A program made the translations under genes and the position numbers. The notes beneath the pieces are model-generated. The model ran no database searches. It was not told where the DNA came from and was given only the letters and a program-made list of their open reading frames with translations. Positions 10,270 through 20,919 of a DNA stretch of 64,000 bases are shown here, piece by piece. The DNA lies in the NCBI GenBank assembly GCA_017591395.1, contig WEDG01004507.1, forward strand, positions 1-64,000, read 5' to 3'. The DNA is from Schistocephalus solidus. Taxonomy: Eukaryota > Platyhelminthes > Cestoda > Diphyllobothriidea > Diphyllobothriidae. Position 1 is the stretch's first letter. Each line of letters begins with the position of its first letter.

Positions 10270-10737
10270 CCTAGCATTAATACCTGCTAACTATTGGCTA
10301 TTGCTGCTTGCTACCCTTGATTTACTTAAACCACGCAAAGGTACAGAGTTTGAGAGCTTTCAACGAACCATGGCTTTCGTATGAGATTTTAAGGCGAAAT
10401 ATTAATGACAATATAGCGGTGTACATATGTACACCGTTGAAAACCGATAAAATGGCAAAATTAGAATTGCAGAATGCAATGAAAAATTGGCAGGCAAAAT
10501 CTAATGAAACTCGAAGTGAGAATGGCAAACGATTATCCTTAGAGAATCTACCCGAGTTTATGTAATTTTTTTGCTAAAACGGGGACGCAAAAGACTTCTT
10601 TACCCCTAGAAAAACTTTCTGCTATAAAATTGTCAACTTATCTTCAAAACTTAAAACCATCTGCATTTCACCTTGACCTCTTTTGATGTAGGCGCATACA
10701 TTCGCGTTTGCCGTCGGATTTCAGCGATCAGTCATGT
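10270..10737. other. region upstream of family B; no confident assignment
   Basis: Overlapping short ORFs exist on both strands (10308-10565 plus, 10322-10528 minus). The minus-strand reading could be the N-terminal part of the family B ORF1, but no motif settles it. Confidence 0.3.
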
Positions 10738-11325
10738 CCGTGGATAATGCGGAATCCCCGTAGCAAGTCACATCTCATTTGTCTGTAGGATATGGGAAAC
10801 TAATAAAGTTTGATCCTTCTTTCTAGATATGACAGAGTCTTAATACCGACCACCAATTTTTTCGCCCGTTGTAAAACCTGCTCTATGGGATCACTGGCTT
10901 TCTTCATCCAGGGTATCCATGCTAGCATTTAATACTCCAACTGCGGTCTTACGATCGCGCTAAAGATCCGCGCGAACAGTTTCGGGAGAAAAGACTATGA
11001 AAGCACGCCTGAGCCTCTAAGTGATGATATTCACCTTTTGAATGGCCCTTTTAGAGTGTTCGGAGGGCAGCAGGTTTGAAGCTGCCCAGGTGCCACTATC
11101 TTTGTGCTTGTTCACTTCTAGTAAAGGAGTCCCATTCAGGCAGTACTGGCTTTTGGGGAAACGCCTCCGCCGAGATTTCAAGCGTAAGAATTCTCATTTT
11201 AATTAGTTAAACGCCAGATGCCACTTGCTGGACCAGACAGCCAAATTATAAATATTTTCTTTTAGTTTCTGCGCTTCGTCAGCAGACCTAATGGGACGTT
11301 GTCAATTTTTCTCGCCATGACTCCT
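10738..11325 (-). pseudogene. Family A LINE RT, palm end and thumb
   Basis: The minus strand reads SADEAQKLKENIYNLAVWSS and KWHLAFN, then LNGTPLLEVNKHKDSG, LRRAFIVFSPE, IVRPQLEY, LAWIPWMKKASDPIEQVLQR and RQMRCDLLRGFRII. These line up in order with residues about 237-410 of the RT at 36732-38216 (AADEENLQANL, LNGIPLKEVDVQKDLG, FVRPQLESAIQAWRPW, VQRRATKLV, LRGDLILTFRIL). Several stops are present. The catalytic palm itself is missing. Confidence 0.7.
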
Positions 11326-11329
11326 ATAT

Positions 11330-11880
11330 TCCTGGCATCGGATACCATTTGAGTATCTGTCGGGAAGAAGGAGCTTTGCTGAGAGTCAGACCTCATTTCT
11401 TGTGAAATCGTCTTAACTTTCTACGATTTCTTCCAATCTAGCTCTTCAAATTCGAAAAACTTTTCAAAATCACCATTTCATGCAACATCCATTAACGATG
11501 CATCATTTAGTTGTGTATCTGTAGCAATGCTGGTGCTGCCTGAGCTAGATGACAATGGTAAGACGCATAAAATGTTTTGATCTCTCTGTTGAACGAAAGG
11601 AATGTCCATCGGTGTCCCTAATAGCATGCAGAGCCGATTCTAGAGTAGAGCATCGTCCTTCAATCGTCGCTGGATTTGGATTGGTTGATAACTCCCTAGA
11701 TGATTACGTCACTATTGGCTCAAATGAATGCGTGTGTTCTTAGCGGCTGAAGGCGAGGGGGCAGAGATTTGTTCCGCGCACACTCTCCATGCCATTTCCT
11801 GGTCTGTCAGTCTGTTTCGCGCACGCGAGATACCTGCTGACATTACTGTTCCTATTTGATATTTATTATTAACATTTTCT
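11330..11880. other. no recognisable gene
   Basis: About 550 bp between the family A fragment and the transposase-like relic. One 64-codon ORF (11549-11743) lacks any motif. Confidence 0.35.
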
Positions 11881-11886
11881 GTTTTC

Positions 11887-12570
11887 TTGCCTAACCTGTG
11901 GTGGCAAATATCAAAAAGAACTTGTAAAAGGCTTTTAGATCATGCGGTACAAGAAAAAGTATGGAAAATTGCGGAAAATGTAAAGAAAATTTATTCCTCC
12001 GACTCTTCATCATCGTCGTGGGGTTTTTTCTCTTCCAGTTCCTCGAGCAACAACGAAACTTCCCTGTCTGAAGATGAGACCAGCTTGTTGGAAGTCCCTC
12101 TAACTAGGGACCCGAGGGATCTTCGAAGACCGTCCCAAGTGAAGAAGAGTTGAGCGTACGCAAAGCTCTGCGTTCATGGGCAATACGTTCCCATACACCC
12201 CTTATCCGTTTGACAAGTCTTTTCAAGATTATGAGATGGTTGACCTCTGACGGGCCCTCAGACGGTTGAACGCTGCTTAGCGGGGTGAGAAATTCGCCGA
12301 TGGTTACGACAATGGGGAGTGGTGAGTACATCCATATGGGACTTGTAAAAAAGCTGACTGAGCAGTGTCGTATCTCTTCCATGCACCTCAAAGGTAATCA
12401 GGTTGTAACTTATTTAGCAATTGATGGGATCCCTATACATAAGAAAGCTAAGAAAGAATTTTGGCTTAGTCTAGGTAGAAGTATGGAGTTCTTTAGAAGT
12501 GAAGGTTTTTTGTGCGCATTTATTGTGGCTCAGATAAGCCATTAGATGTACAGTACTTTTGCAGACCACT
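11887..12570 (+). pseudogene. Relic of an unclassified DNA-transposon-associated protein
   Basis: Two open segments, 11887-12153 and 12285-12545, are bridged by a frame reading LRSWAIRSHTPLIRLTSLFK and then MRWLTSDGPSD. The second reads SGEYIHMGLVKKLTEQC and VTYLAIDGIPIHKKAKKEFW, LGRSM. This order (Ser/Asp-rich N-terminus, LR-WA, L.DGRTLL-like, G.Y.H.GL, IDG.P..K...EFW..LGR) matches a widespread invertebrate protein family annotated around transposases. I know the family by pattern but cannot name its superfamily with certainty. The Ser-rich stretch is at codons 37-57. The downstream catalytic part is not recognisable. Frameshifts and a stop after QISH mark it as dead. Confidence 0.5.
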
Positions 12571-12779
12571 GGCAGTGAACGCTTAGTTAAATTAACTCCC
12601 TTAACCCCTTCTTTTCCTGTTGGGTTGTAGACCATTATATCTGAAGACAACATCCCCAATGACAACCAGTGTCCTTGGAGGACTATGAGGAATCCCCTGG
12701 ACGAATGTATATATGCGCTGGACATCACCAGCCTCACATCGTCAACTATAGGTTTCACTTTTATATAATCACATTGTCA

Positions 12780-12995
12780 TTCAGGAGTCCGAATCCTCCC
12801 CTAGGGACTCAATAGGCACCCTGCCTAGGACCACTTCCTCTCCACGACAAAGGCGGAGGCGCCACCATAGATCGGCTCGCAGACGAATTGTCAGCCTTGA
12901 AAATTCTATCCACTGGTTGATCCAGATTGCTGCCCAGCAATCCAGAGATGCCCAACAGTTACTTATGGAAAATCAGGCGCACCGTTGTTGATGTG
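12780..12995 (+). pseudogene. Possible C-terminal fragment of the same protein
   Basis: One plus-strand frame reads a basic stretch RQRRRRHHRSARRRIVSLEN and then SIHWLIQIAAQQSRDAQQLL. This is an arginine-rich segment followed by an amphipathic helix. Its position 220 bp after the transposase-like relic suggests a common origin, but no homologous motif proves it. Confidence 0.25.
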
Positions 12996-13147
12996 CGTCT
13001 CGGTCTTGGAGTCTTCGTCAGGCTCTATGTTTAAAAAGATTGAATCTGTTGTGGAGCTCAGTACGCACTGAGCTCTGTAGACACGAAGTCTTTTATTTTA
13101 AATTTTAGTTATGCTTGAGGAAGCTATATTCGCATACGTAATTTCAA

Positions 13148-13342
13148 TTATCGAAATTTTCGTTGTGACTGGTATACCTTTATGGAGCGAATACTGAACA
13201 GCCTTTTCAGATTTTTCATTTCTTGTTTCAAGTTATCGATCTTCTTCTCCATATCTAAGAATTTCTGAGAGAAACTTAAACGCTCCATACTTTTTCGTCC
13301 TCGTAGGTAACATTCAGTAAGGTTATCAGTTTCTTTGCCCAC
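13148..13342 (-). CDS. Short coiled-coil ORF of unknown status
   Basis: A 64-codon minus-strand frame contains FLDMEKKIDNLKQEMKNLKR, whose I/L/M spacing fits a two-heptad coiled coil. I see no upstream promoter signal, splice context or homology. Non-LTR ORF1 proteins and transposon C-termini often contain such segments, so it may be another transposon remnant rather than a gene. Confidence 0.15.
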   Translation of the reverse strand: MGKETDNLTECYLRGRKSMERLSFSQKFLDMEKKIDNLKQEMKNLKRLFSIRSIKVYQSQRKFR

Positions 13343-13420
13343 TTAGCAGGAGGAGAAATAGTAATAGAATACCCATCTTTGCCGTTATTTTCCGTTTGTT
13401 TGTTATTTTTCAGTTTTCCG

Positions 13421-13503
13421 TGCGAATGTGGCCGAGTGGTTAGAGGCATCGGTTTTCTGCCTTTTGGCTGCTAAACATTTTTCTGGCGCATGTTTGAATC
13501 CCG
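13421..13503 (+). tRNA. tRNA-Ser/Leu-like pseudogene or SINE head
   Basis: GTGGCCGAGTGGTTAGAGGC matches the A box and D arm of class II tRNAs (GCC/GGC stem). CTGCTAA resembles a tRNA-Ser(GCT) anticodon loop, and TGTTTGAATCCC resembles the B box. About 14 extra bases interrupt the anticodon stem, the T stem does not pair, and the acceptor ends are not complementary, so it cannot be a functional tRNA. It may be a tRNA pseudogene or the promoter head of a SINE. Confidence 0.45.
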
Positions 13504-13509
13504 ACTGGA

Positions 13510-15100
13510 TCGTCAAAAGGCTTTCCGCGCAAATAAATCTTGAGCATTTGTATTCTCCATACCTATTAGAATTTTATGCGGATGCGTTTATTTTCCAGCA
13601 CGTTTATTCTACACCGCGCACAACCTGCTGTATTCGTGTCTCTTATCTACCTGTTAGAGTAAAGTTTTAGGTTGATGTAATAAACTAAGCAGGAATAGTG
13701 AATTAAAGAAAAGTGTTGGCAAATATACCTGTGTACTCTGTATACACAGTCACGTGCATGCATGAAATAATACAATTTAGCATAATGACAGCCTTCGCGC
13801 GCAGGAGCGCCCAGCACAACAAATACATGCTAAAAATTCAAGGCGGAGGAAGCAAAAGTTACTGGTAAATAAGAACGCATCTCGACATGCAAAACCAAAG
13901 GTACGCCTATTGTTTATCAGCTGTTATTTGTGATCCAACGCCTTCAGTTCTCCAATCCTACAAAATTCGCAAACGATTTCAAATTTACTTCATACATTCA
14001 GCGCTTCAAAGGTTTCATGTAAGTTTTTATAAAACATTCCGCAGCACCAGCTGATACATGTATGCATGGAACGGGGGAATATTTGAGCGTAGAAAAATGC
14101 ACCAAGATGGCGTTCAAACTGGTCCATCCGTCGCGCTAACCACTGCTACCACTAGCACACTATTAATTTATGGGTAAAGTCAAAAAATAATATAAGATTA
14201 AGTATAACTAGTTGCACGCTGCATTGCAAACCTATGCGCCAACTATCCGATCAATTTGCTACTTAGCTTGCATGATGTTTTTGGCTTTTAAATATGAAAA
14301 ATAACCTGGCTGTGAAAATGATGATATACCACCTGACAATATTCACCAGCATACTACGACGACTACCGAACTAAAAATGAATATCCGAGGCGAAAGAGAA
14401 GAAGTTTAAAGGCTTCTAATCATCGGAAGGGAGAGCCTACGAAAGCATTCTAGACCCAAGGGCAATGTCACATGGCTCGGAGTTCCAGCCAAACAGAGTC
14501 CCCAAAAACCTCAGACGCCATTTCAAGTACTTCCATCCCCCAAGACCATTGCTAGCTGTATTGCTGTATCCACAAGACCATCCCCGCCAAATAAAACTGA
14601 ATACGGAGAATATAGTTGTCGATGTAGACACCGATTATAGTGTGCTTAAACGAAAAATGTGTCCAAGTCATCCATCACGAATACCTTTATAGCATCTCCC
14701 TTGAAATTGAATAAAATACGGTTTTTGCAGTGGAAATAGCATAAGCACGCCTACTTCAGAGCGTAGTTGAGCTGAAGAAGGCGAACAAGCCCCCTTTGTT
14801 TCAAGAGAGCGTTAGAACACAACCGCAATGGAACAAAGTTAGATAAGCAACAGGATATGGCCTGCTTGTAACAACCATCTTTAAACTTTTTGAAGGACAC
14901 TAACATGCGGTGGAAAGCCAACATTCTCTGGAGAGTGAAAACGGTCTAATAATCCAGGAACTAATACATTAATTAATGTAGATTACGAAGACGAAACTTG
15001 TATGGGGTATTTCTGTCTCCTCCAACTATTCTTAGGGATGGAGCAGGAGGTAACCAATCTAAAGTAATAAAAAGATAATTTTAAAAAAATCTAATTCTCA
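13510..15100. other. no recognisable gene
   Basis: About 1.6 kb with only short, motif-free ORFs (13428-13670, 14437-14631 minus, 14465-14692). No repeat seen elsewhere in the window maps here. Confidence 0.4.
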
Positions 15101-15122
15101 GCCACATTTCCATCCAAACCCT

Positions 15123-15491
15123 ATGGTAAAGGAAAGGTCGTATGCACATATAGCCTCTTTAAGCATACCTAAAACGCAGATAAAAGTTATAATGTCTGCC
15201 GAACCCAGGAAACCAGAGGATATTTCGCTCATTAGAAATGGAGTCCCATCTAATCCGTGCTCCCCACCATCGTCACTTAGCTCAGACAGCATCAGCAATG
15301 ATCTGGCTCTACAACCAAGCGTCGCATCGCTGCTGGATGCTGCCCCAAAAAGCGATGCTGAAAAGGTTGGTGAGTTTGTCAAGCAAAAAAGGAAAATGTG
15401 TAAGAAGACCAAGCCGTTCACGGATTTCACTCAAACCAGCCTAATAACCGGTTCATCTGAACCTAGCGGACCACGTGAACTGGATACATGA
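15123..15491 (+). pseudogene. Unassigned ORF just upstream of a family A LINE
   Basis: A 122-codon open frame is Ser/Pro-rich in its middle (PSNPCSPPSSLSSDSISND) and Lys-rich near the end (VKQKRKMCKKTKPF). It ends 60 bp before the endonuclease remnant of the family A element and lies on the same strand, so it may be the element's ORF1 or N-terminal region. No conserved domain is visible. It does not resemble the family B ORF1. Confidence 0.3.
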
Positions 15492-15539
15492 GAGATAGAC
15501 CCAAGTCGAGGAGAAAGATTCATAGGTTATGTCACTCAC

Positions 15540-15990
15540 AAGCTGACCGCTATGGCTGACGTTCATATTCCATTACGTGATGTGGAACTCTTAAGCATTA
15601 CTATATCTGCTAAGTATTGTAGACCACTGACGATATCGGTTTTGTACCGTTCTCCTTATCAGACTTCCGATCATGATCCCATTCTCATAACGAAACTGTA
15701 TAAAGCCAGTGAGAAGAAGATGACCTCATTGTTGGGGATTTTAACGCTCCTGGTATTGACTGGAAAACATTGACTGCGCAGGGAATGCCAGATAACTTCA
15801 ACCACAAACTACGTAACTGGGCAACAGACAAACTTTTCTGTCAGAACGTCACCTGTGGATCACAGACGAGAGAATGAAACAGTCAAACTGACTTGAACTG
15901 ATTTTTACCCGAGATGAGGAAAATGTGCTAGACCTACAGTATCGACCGCCATTAGGGTCAAGCGATCACATTACGCTGCACTTCGAGGAC
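15540..15990 (+). pseudogene. Family A endonuclease domain
   Basis: Frame segments read DVHIPLRDVELLSITISA, RPLTISVLYRSPYQ, LIVGDFNAPGIDWKTLTAQG (GDFN motif) and NWATDKLFCQNVT, and finish with LGSSDHITLHFED (SDH motif). These are the middle and end of an AP-type LINE endonuclease. The GDFN asparagine and the SDH histidine are kept. The N-terminal motifs are not clearly readable. Frameshifts and stops separate the segments. Confidence 0.65.
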
Positions 15991-16429
15991 TTCATGTTTT
16001 CCTAGCCAATTTTGCCCGATATGTGGGGAAGAAACATTTGGAAGGGGGAGTACTCAATTATGAGAAGACAAATGTCAGAGGCATCCTGGGCAACAGAACT
16101 ACATAGTGAAACCAATAACGATTGTATGACGTTCATCTCATTATTGTAAACGCTTGATTACCTCAACTTTCCTCTCAGAAGAAAGACAACCACAAACCAC
16201 CCAATGTGGATAAACTAAAACTTGCAGGCCTCTTTCAAAAATTGAAATCACTTCTGGAGCTGTTACAGACATACCGGCTCCAATGATCACTTACGGGCAT
16301 ATAAGCAGCAATGCAACATTTGTCAAAGCAATGCTATAAGGCTGTGAAGGAAGATCGAACTAAACATACTGCAAAAATCGTTGGAACACACCAAAATGCT
16401 ATGTGGCTACATTCAGGGTGCAAACAGAA

Positions 16430-17410
16430 CTCAGAAAACGAGTCCTGCCCTTAGGTCTGCAGACGGAACACTTGAGACTGACGACCAGGCTAAAGCGTCA
16501 CTTCTTTCCAAATTCTTTCAGACCGTCTTCACCCGAGAGCCTTATTCTATTGCTGCTATTCCGTCTGTTTGTCAGCCAATTTTTACCCCTCCTTTATTTT
16601 TCTCCTGCTACTCCTCCTCCTCCACCACAACAGAGGACCTAGACTTTTCGCCGACCATAGTAAGGGCCGAATTACTCCGTATAAAGCCTGTCAAGTCGCC
16701 TGTGACGGATAGAATTCCTGCATTAGCACTTATAGAACTTGCACACGAACTGTGTGAACCCCTGTCCATCATATTCCAAAATTCATCTGAAGAAAGCGCA
16801 CTCCCGGAAGAATATAAGCGTTCATTCATCGCCCCGATCTATAAAGGAGGTTTCCGACTAGACTGTGAAAATTACCGTCCTGTCAGTTTAACTTGCCTAG
16901 CGTGTAAAATAATGGGCGTATTAGCAAGAGGCATTTAATATGCTATCTGAAAAATAACCAAATCTTCTGCGAAGTCCAACACGGCTTCCGTCCAGGACGT
17001 TCCTGTCTCACGAATGCTCTTCATTCGCAAGAGAAATGGACAAAGGCCACGGATAAGGGTTATCCAGTAGATGTCATATTTTTTGACTTCAAGAAGGCCT
17101 TTGATAGAGTACCACACATGCTTCTTTTACAGAAGAGTTTGGGACGTAGGAATTCAAGAAAAACTGTTTAATTGCATCCAGAGTTTAGTGTATTTCAGAG
17201 TACAGCGAGTTGTTTTTGGAAACGCTAGCTCGGAATGGACAAAAGTAGAAAGTGTTGTTCCACAGGGTTCTGTTTTGGGCCCGCTACTCTTCCTTATCTA
17301 GGTGAATGACTGGCTCATTGACTTATATTGTGAAGCTGTCATGTTTGCAGATGACATAAAAATATGGATTGAAGTCAGCTGCATTGACGACGCAAAAGGG
17401 TTATAATAGA
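16430..17410 (+). pseudogene. Family A reverse transcriptase, fingers and palm
   Basis: The open segment 16381-16938 covers the connector and fingers (ELLRIKPVKSPVTDRIPALA, YKGGFRLDCENYRPVSLT). The reading then shifts frame and continues with VQHGFRPGRSCLTNALH, VDVIFFDFKKAFDRVPH (motif A aspartate kept), VVPQGSVLGPLLFLI, a stop, and EAVMFADDIKIW (motif C kept). A short CT-rich expansion (about 16590-16630) encodes a run of serines inside the fingers that the longer copy at 36-38 kb lacks. The thumb is absent because the element is interrupted just downstream. Confidence 0.75.
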
Positions 17411-17422
17411 ATATCGACAAAG

Positions 17423-17500
17423 TAAGTTCCATGTATCCAAGTTCCATGTATCCAAGTTCCATGTATCTTAAGGTTCGTGTATCTTAAGTTCCATGTATCC
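17423..17500. repeat. Minisatellite of 15-16 bp units at an insertion junction
   Basis: Five units related to AAGTTCCATGTATCC run head to tail from 17423. The third and fourth end in CTT, and the fourth reads AAGGTTCGTGTATCTT. The array lies exactly between the broken end of the family A element and the start of family B RT sequence. Confidence 0.85.
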
Positions 17501-17509
17501 AAGTGTGTG

Positions 17510-18542
17510 ATCCTACACATAAGTGCTGGTTGAAAAATATCTCGGAAAGCAAACATTTTTAGTAGGGTCCTCATACTCAAGTGCTACCCCGATTGTTAGT
17601 GGTGTCCTTCAAGGTACCGTATTAGGTTCTTATGTTGTTCTTACTGTATATAAATGATATTTCATCGATAGTTAAACATTATCAATCTTTTATTTATGCT
17701 GATGACCTCAAATGCGTGTATTCCTTCTCTAACTCTACGACCGAACGGTGCCTAGAACAAATTCATTCAGATTTAGACGCTCTTTTAGCCTGGGGCTCCC
17801 CATGGCTAATGGAGTTCCCACCTACTAAATGTAGCTACATGAGTTTTGGGGCTGAAAGGCTGCCGCAACCTCTTATTTTTGAAGGTTGCCCTATGATTGA
17901 ATGTTCCTCCATCAAGGCTTAAGCTACACCAATAAATTAGATCTTTCGCCTCATGCCGATAGAATTACGGCCAAAGCTGCTCAGATTTTCCGCTTTATTT
18001 CTTATAATTTCTACCTTCCTGAAATTAAATTAAGACTTTATCGTATGTTTGTACTTCCCATTCTTGAATTTTGCTGTCCATTCTTCGGTTTAATGAACGA
18101 ATCTAGCCGTTCAAAAATTGAAAATGTCCAAAGACATTTCACAAAAAAACTCCTATTTCCGACTCCTTCAACTACTTCCTACCCAACAATATGCCAGCTA
18201 ATGAAGCTAAAATTTATTTGGGTCAGGAGACTTGAAGCAGGCTTTTGTCTCCTTTTCCGACTAAATAATAGTTCAACTCTCCCCAAGCTTTTCTGTCATT
18301 ACCCCGTCAGTCTTCCTTATAACCTAAGAAATTCTGCACTAATTATACCTCCCCCTGCATCCTCCACGTGTAAACGCTCTCTCTTCTTTGCTTCTAGGTA
18401 TAGTTTTCTTTGGAATAACTTGCCAATTGAAATAAGGTCGTTAACTGGTCTATCTGCATTCAAGCGAAGACTGCACATTTATCTTAACACTGATTCTATT
18501 AACATTTATTTTCCTCATCTTTTCCCAGGAGCTTTCCCATGA
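17510..18542 (+). pseudogene. Family B reverse transcriptase, 5'-truncated copy
   Basis: Starts inside the palm (SGVLQGTVLGS) and continues through LLYINDISSIV, SFIYADDLKCVYSF (YADD kept) and WLMEFPPTKCSYMSFGA. It shifts frame near 17920 and then stays open for 213 codons (17901-18542) through LSPHADRITAKAAQIFRFIS, LPILEFCCPFFGL, LWNNLPIEIRSLTGLSAF and KRRLHIYLN. This is the same family as the minus-strand element at 6.4-10.3 kb. Truncation at the 5' end is typical of target-primed reverse transcription. It sits inside a family A element. Confidence 0.75.
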
Positions 18543-18544
18543 CT

Positions 18545-19100
18545 CGTAGAAAGGACCATCGGGAATTTAAGTGACCCTCTTGAAACTATATTTTCGCTAC
18601 CTCGAGTCGCCCATGAACTATGATGTCTCTTTATATCACCAGTCATCCAAACGATGACGTCATTCGGACGTACACATTCGGTGGTCCACAGTCTAAAATG
18701 CTACCGTTTCTTTGGATACTAACCATCATCAGAATTCAATTCGGGATCCTTAGATGCTGAGGACTTAATTTTATTGACGCATTTTCGTGAGATTTTGGTT
18801 CATACGCCTAAGTGATCAAGAACGAATCACCTCGACGTTTCATTATCTCATTCTGAAATGCTACTACCGTATTACCCTACTCTACCACCTGACCATTTTT
18901 TTCCTAAGCAGTTTTTTTCTCCTACCTTCTATTCAAAAATGAAGGCCTATTGAACTCTGCCTCCATTTTTATGGTAGGAGTTTTTTTCACTGCCTATTTT
19001 TTCTAGTTCACCGTTAATTTTAAAACATCTCTAACTGTTGACATAGCAGGACAAGTTATGTATTTGTACATTTTATTTGCACACCTTGTCATAACTTTAT
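18545..19100 (+). mobile_element. 3' UTR of the family B copy
   Basis: Non-coding, T-rich sequence follows the RT. Within it, 18890-19010 (TTTTTTTCTCCTA, AACTCTGCCTCC, TAGGAGTTTTTTTCACTGCC, CTAGTTCACCGT) is a diverged direct repeat of 19620-19735 and 23785-23885, the 3' UTRs of two other family B copies. This ties the three together. Confidence 0.55.
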
Positions 19101-19171
19101 TTCGTTACTTATGTTTGCTTAGACAGTGCCTTGCAAGTGCTTACCAAATATAAATTCTTAATTCTAAAAAA

Positions 19172-19941
19172 ATTGAGGCAGCTCCCTTGATATTATATTG
19201 GTCTCTAATTATATTTCCATCATCCTCTGCAGAGTCAATCTTTGCATTCACTTTTTCTTCCCCTCCTTTTAAACTAGCATTGCCAACTCTTGACAACCTT
19301 GATACTTTCCTCCGAATTTGCAACCCTGACGATAGTCTCCAGGTTCTGTTGATGATCGAGGCGGGTTCTGATGGTTTCGCCTCTTTGGTGATGGACTATG
19401 CAGTCCGCAAGGTCGCATCTCGATGATGATCTCGTGACCTCTACTGTCCCCTCTTCGTTTTTGACCATGTTGTCTACGATGAGTTCGTCCTCTCTCACCT
19501 CCACTGGTGTTTATAAACAGTAGCTCTGACTGCTATATTATCTCTCACCCGACAAGGAGCGTTCCGAACCCTCATACCTTGTCAGCAACATCACAATACT
19601 ATCTCATTGCATTGAGCTATTAATTTTTTTGTGAAGCAGCTTTTGTCTCCCTATTTTTTTTTTAAATGGTGGCTCGCCGGAACTCCGCCTCCGATTTAAC
19701 CACATGAGTTTTTTACTGCTTTTTTTAGTTCACCGTATATGCCAAAGATTTTTGACTTTTGTTTTAAAAATGGCAAATCGTTTTGAATCGGATATGTTTA
19801 CCATACTACTCATTTCTACTGTTCATATGGATGCTCACATAGTGCAGCAATTATCCACTTTGTATTTATTTAAACCACGGTACTAAGTTTGTAATGATGG
19901 GCCCTCTGGGCCTTAAATTTACAATTTATTAATTTATTTAC
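19172..19941 (+). mobile_element. Family B 3' UTR copy, 5'-truncated
   Basis: About 770 bp matching 23303-24070 base for base over long stretches. Examples are TCACTTTTTCTTCCCCTCCT, CCAACTCTTGACAACCTTGA, GTTCACCGTATATGCCAAAG and GGGCCCTCTGGGCCTTAAAT. Both end in an AT-rich tail. The open frames inside the two copies (79 and 90 codons) share a peptide only because the DNA is shared; the frames break at different points, so I treat them as non-coding. Confidence 0.75.
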
Positions 19942-19952
19942 CAGTAATTTAT

Positions 19953-20575
19953 TAGTGGCACTGCATTAGAAGAGGTGGAAACGCACAAAGATATGGGAAT
20001 GTGGACAACTGTGAATTTGATATCCTCAGAACACTGTAAGAAAGCATTCCAGAAGGTAACATGTACGCTGTATTGGATCAGACGTGCGTTTCAAATATTT
20101 TCCCTGATCTCTTTGGAATAGTCTTTGGCGTCTTTGTGAGAACAAATTTAGATTACTGAATACCAGCTTGGATACGGTGGATGAAAAAAGATTTTGACCT
20201 CCTCAAACAGGTGCAACGGAGAGCAACGAACATGGTCGATGGTCTTAAGGCTTTACCGTACCAAGACTGATTGAACAAGCTTGACTAATTTCCTCTTTCT
20301 TACAGGCACTACCGGTGAAGCCTACTCTGGACATTCTGGATTATCCGGGGCCAGGATTCCTCCCTGAGAGCGGAGGATTTCTTCGAGTTTGCCTGCACAA
20401 CTCATCTGCATGGTCATCCTTAGAAGTTCAAAAGCGAACAAACGTGATTGAACATCAGAACGTTTTTCTTCAGCCAACGAGTGGTACGACCATGGAACTC
20501 GTTTCCAAGACAGATGGTTACCACTGACAGCATTTCTGATTTTAAAATAAGGCTTGACGGTTTAATATTTGACAA
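19953..20575 (+). pseudogene. Family A RT C-terminal part (second half of split element)
   Basis: With frameshifts and stops the plus strand reads SGTALEEVETHKDMGMW, LISSEHCKKAFQKV, WIRRAFQIFS, FVRTNLDYWIPAWIRW, LLKQVQRRATNMVDGLKALP, EDFFEFACTTHLHGHP and SISDFKIRLDGL. It begins about 35 residues downstream of where the 15.5-17.4 kb copy stops. The intervening DNA is family B. Confidence 0.75.
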
Positions 20576-20919
20576 AAGATGACTCTCGTAACATAGTTAC
20601 TTAAAGCCCGCCTTTTAAAATCTTTCGGGCTCTGCCTTTCTCCCAGTGTTTCACCTATAACCGTGAAAACGCATTCAAAGTTATGTTATGCTTTCGACTC
20701 AAAATCATTTTAAATGTCCACAATTTTATATTGACTGTACATATGCACTGATAACTTTACATTAACAGGGTCATCAAGGGCAATGACTGTAACCCTTCAG
20801 GAATTTACAAATATATATCCTGCGTAGCCGACTCTGAACTCTCTATTCTAGACTTTGCCTACATTCGGAATGATCGACACGAGGGCCGGGGCACAGAAAG
20901 CTGTATCTTTGTTAAGTAT

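Larger units (their letters stand above)
15540..17422 (+). mobile_element. Family A LINE, 5' and middle part (interrupted)
   Basis: Contains an endonuclease remnant (15540-15990) and an RT (about 16430-17410) in the order expected of a Jockey/CR1-like LINE. It stops abruptly after the FADD box at about 17422, where a small tandem repeat and a family B insertion begin. The missing C-terminal part reappears at 19953-20575, so the two pieces are read as one element split by later insertions. Confidence 0.7.

Noticed and set aside
19187..19426. ORF shared between 19.2 and 23.3 kb (79 and 90 codons)
   Set aside because: The similarity follows from the shared non-coding LINE 3' UTR; the frames break at different points in the two copies.
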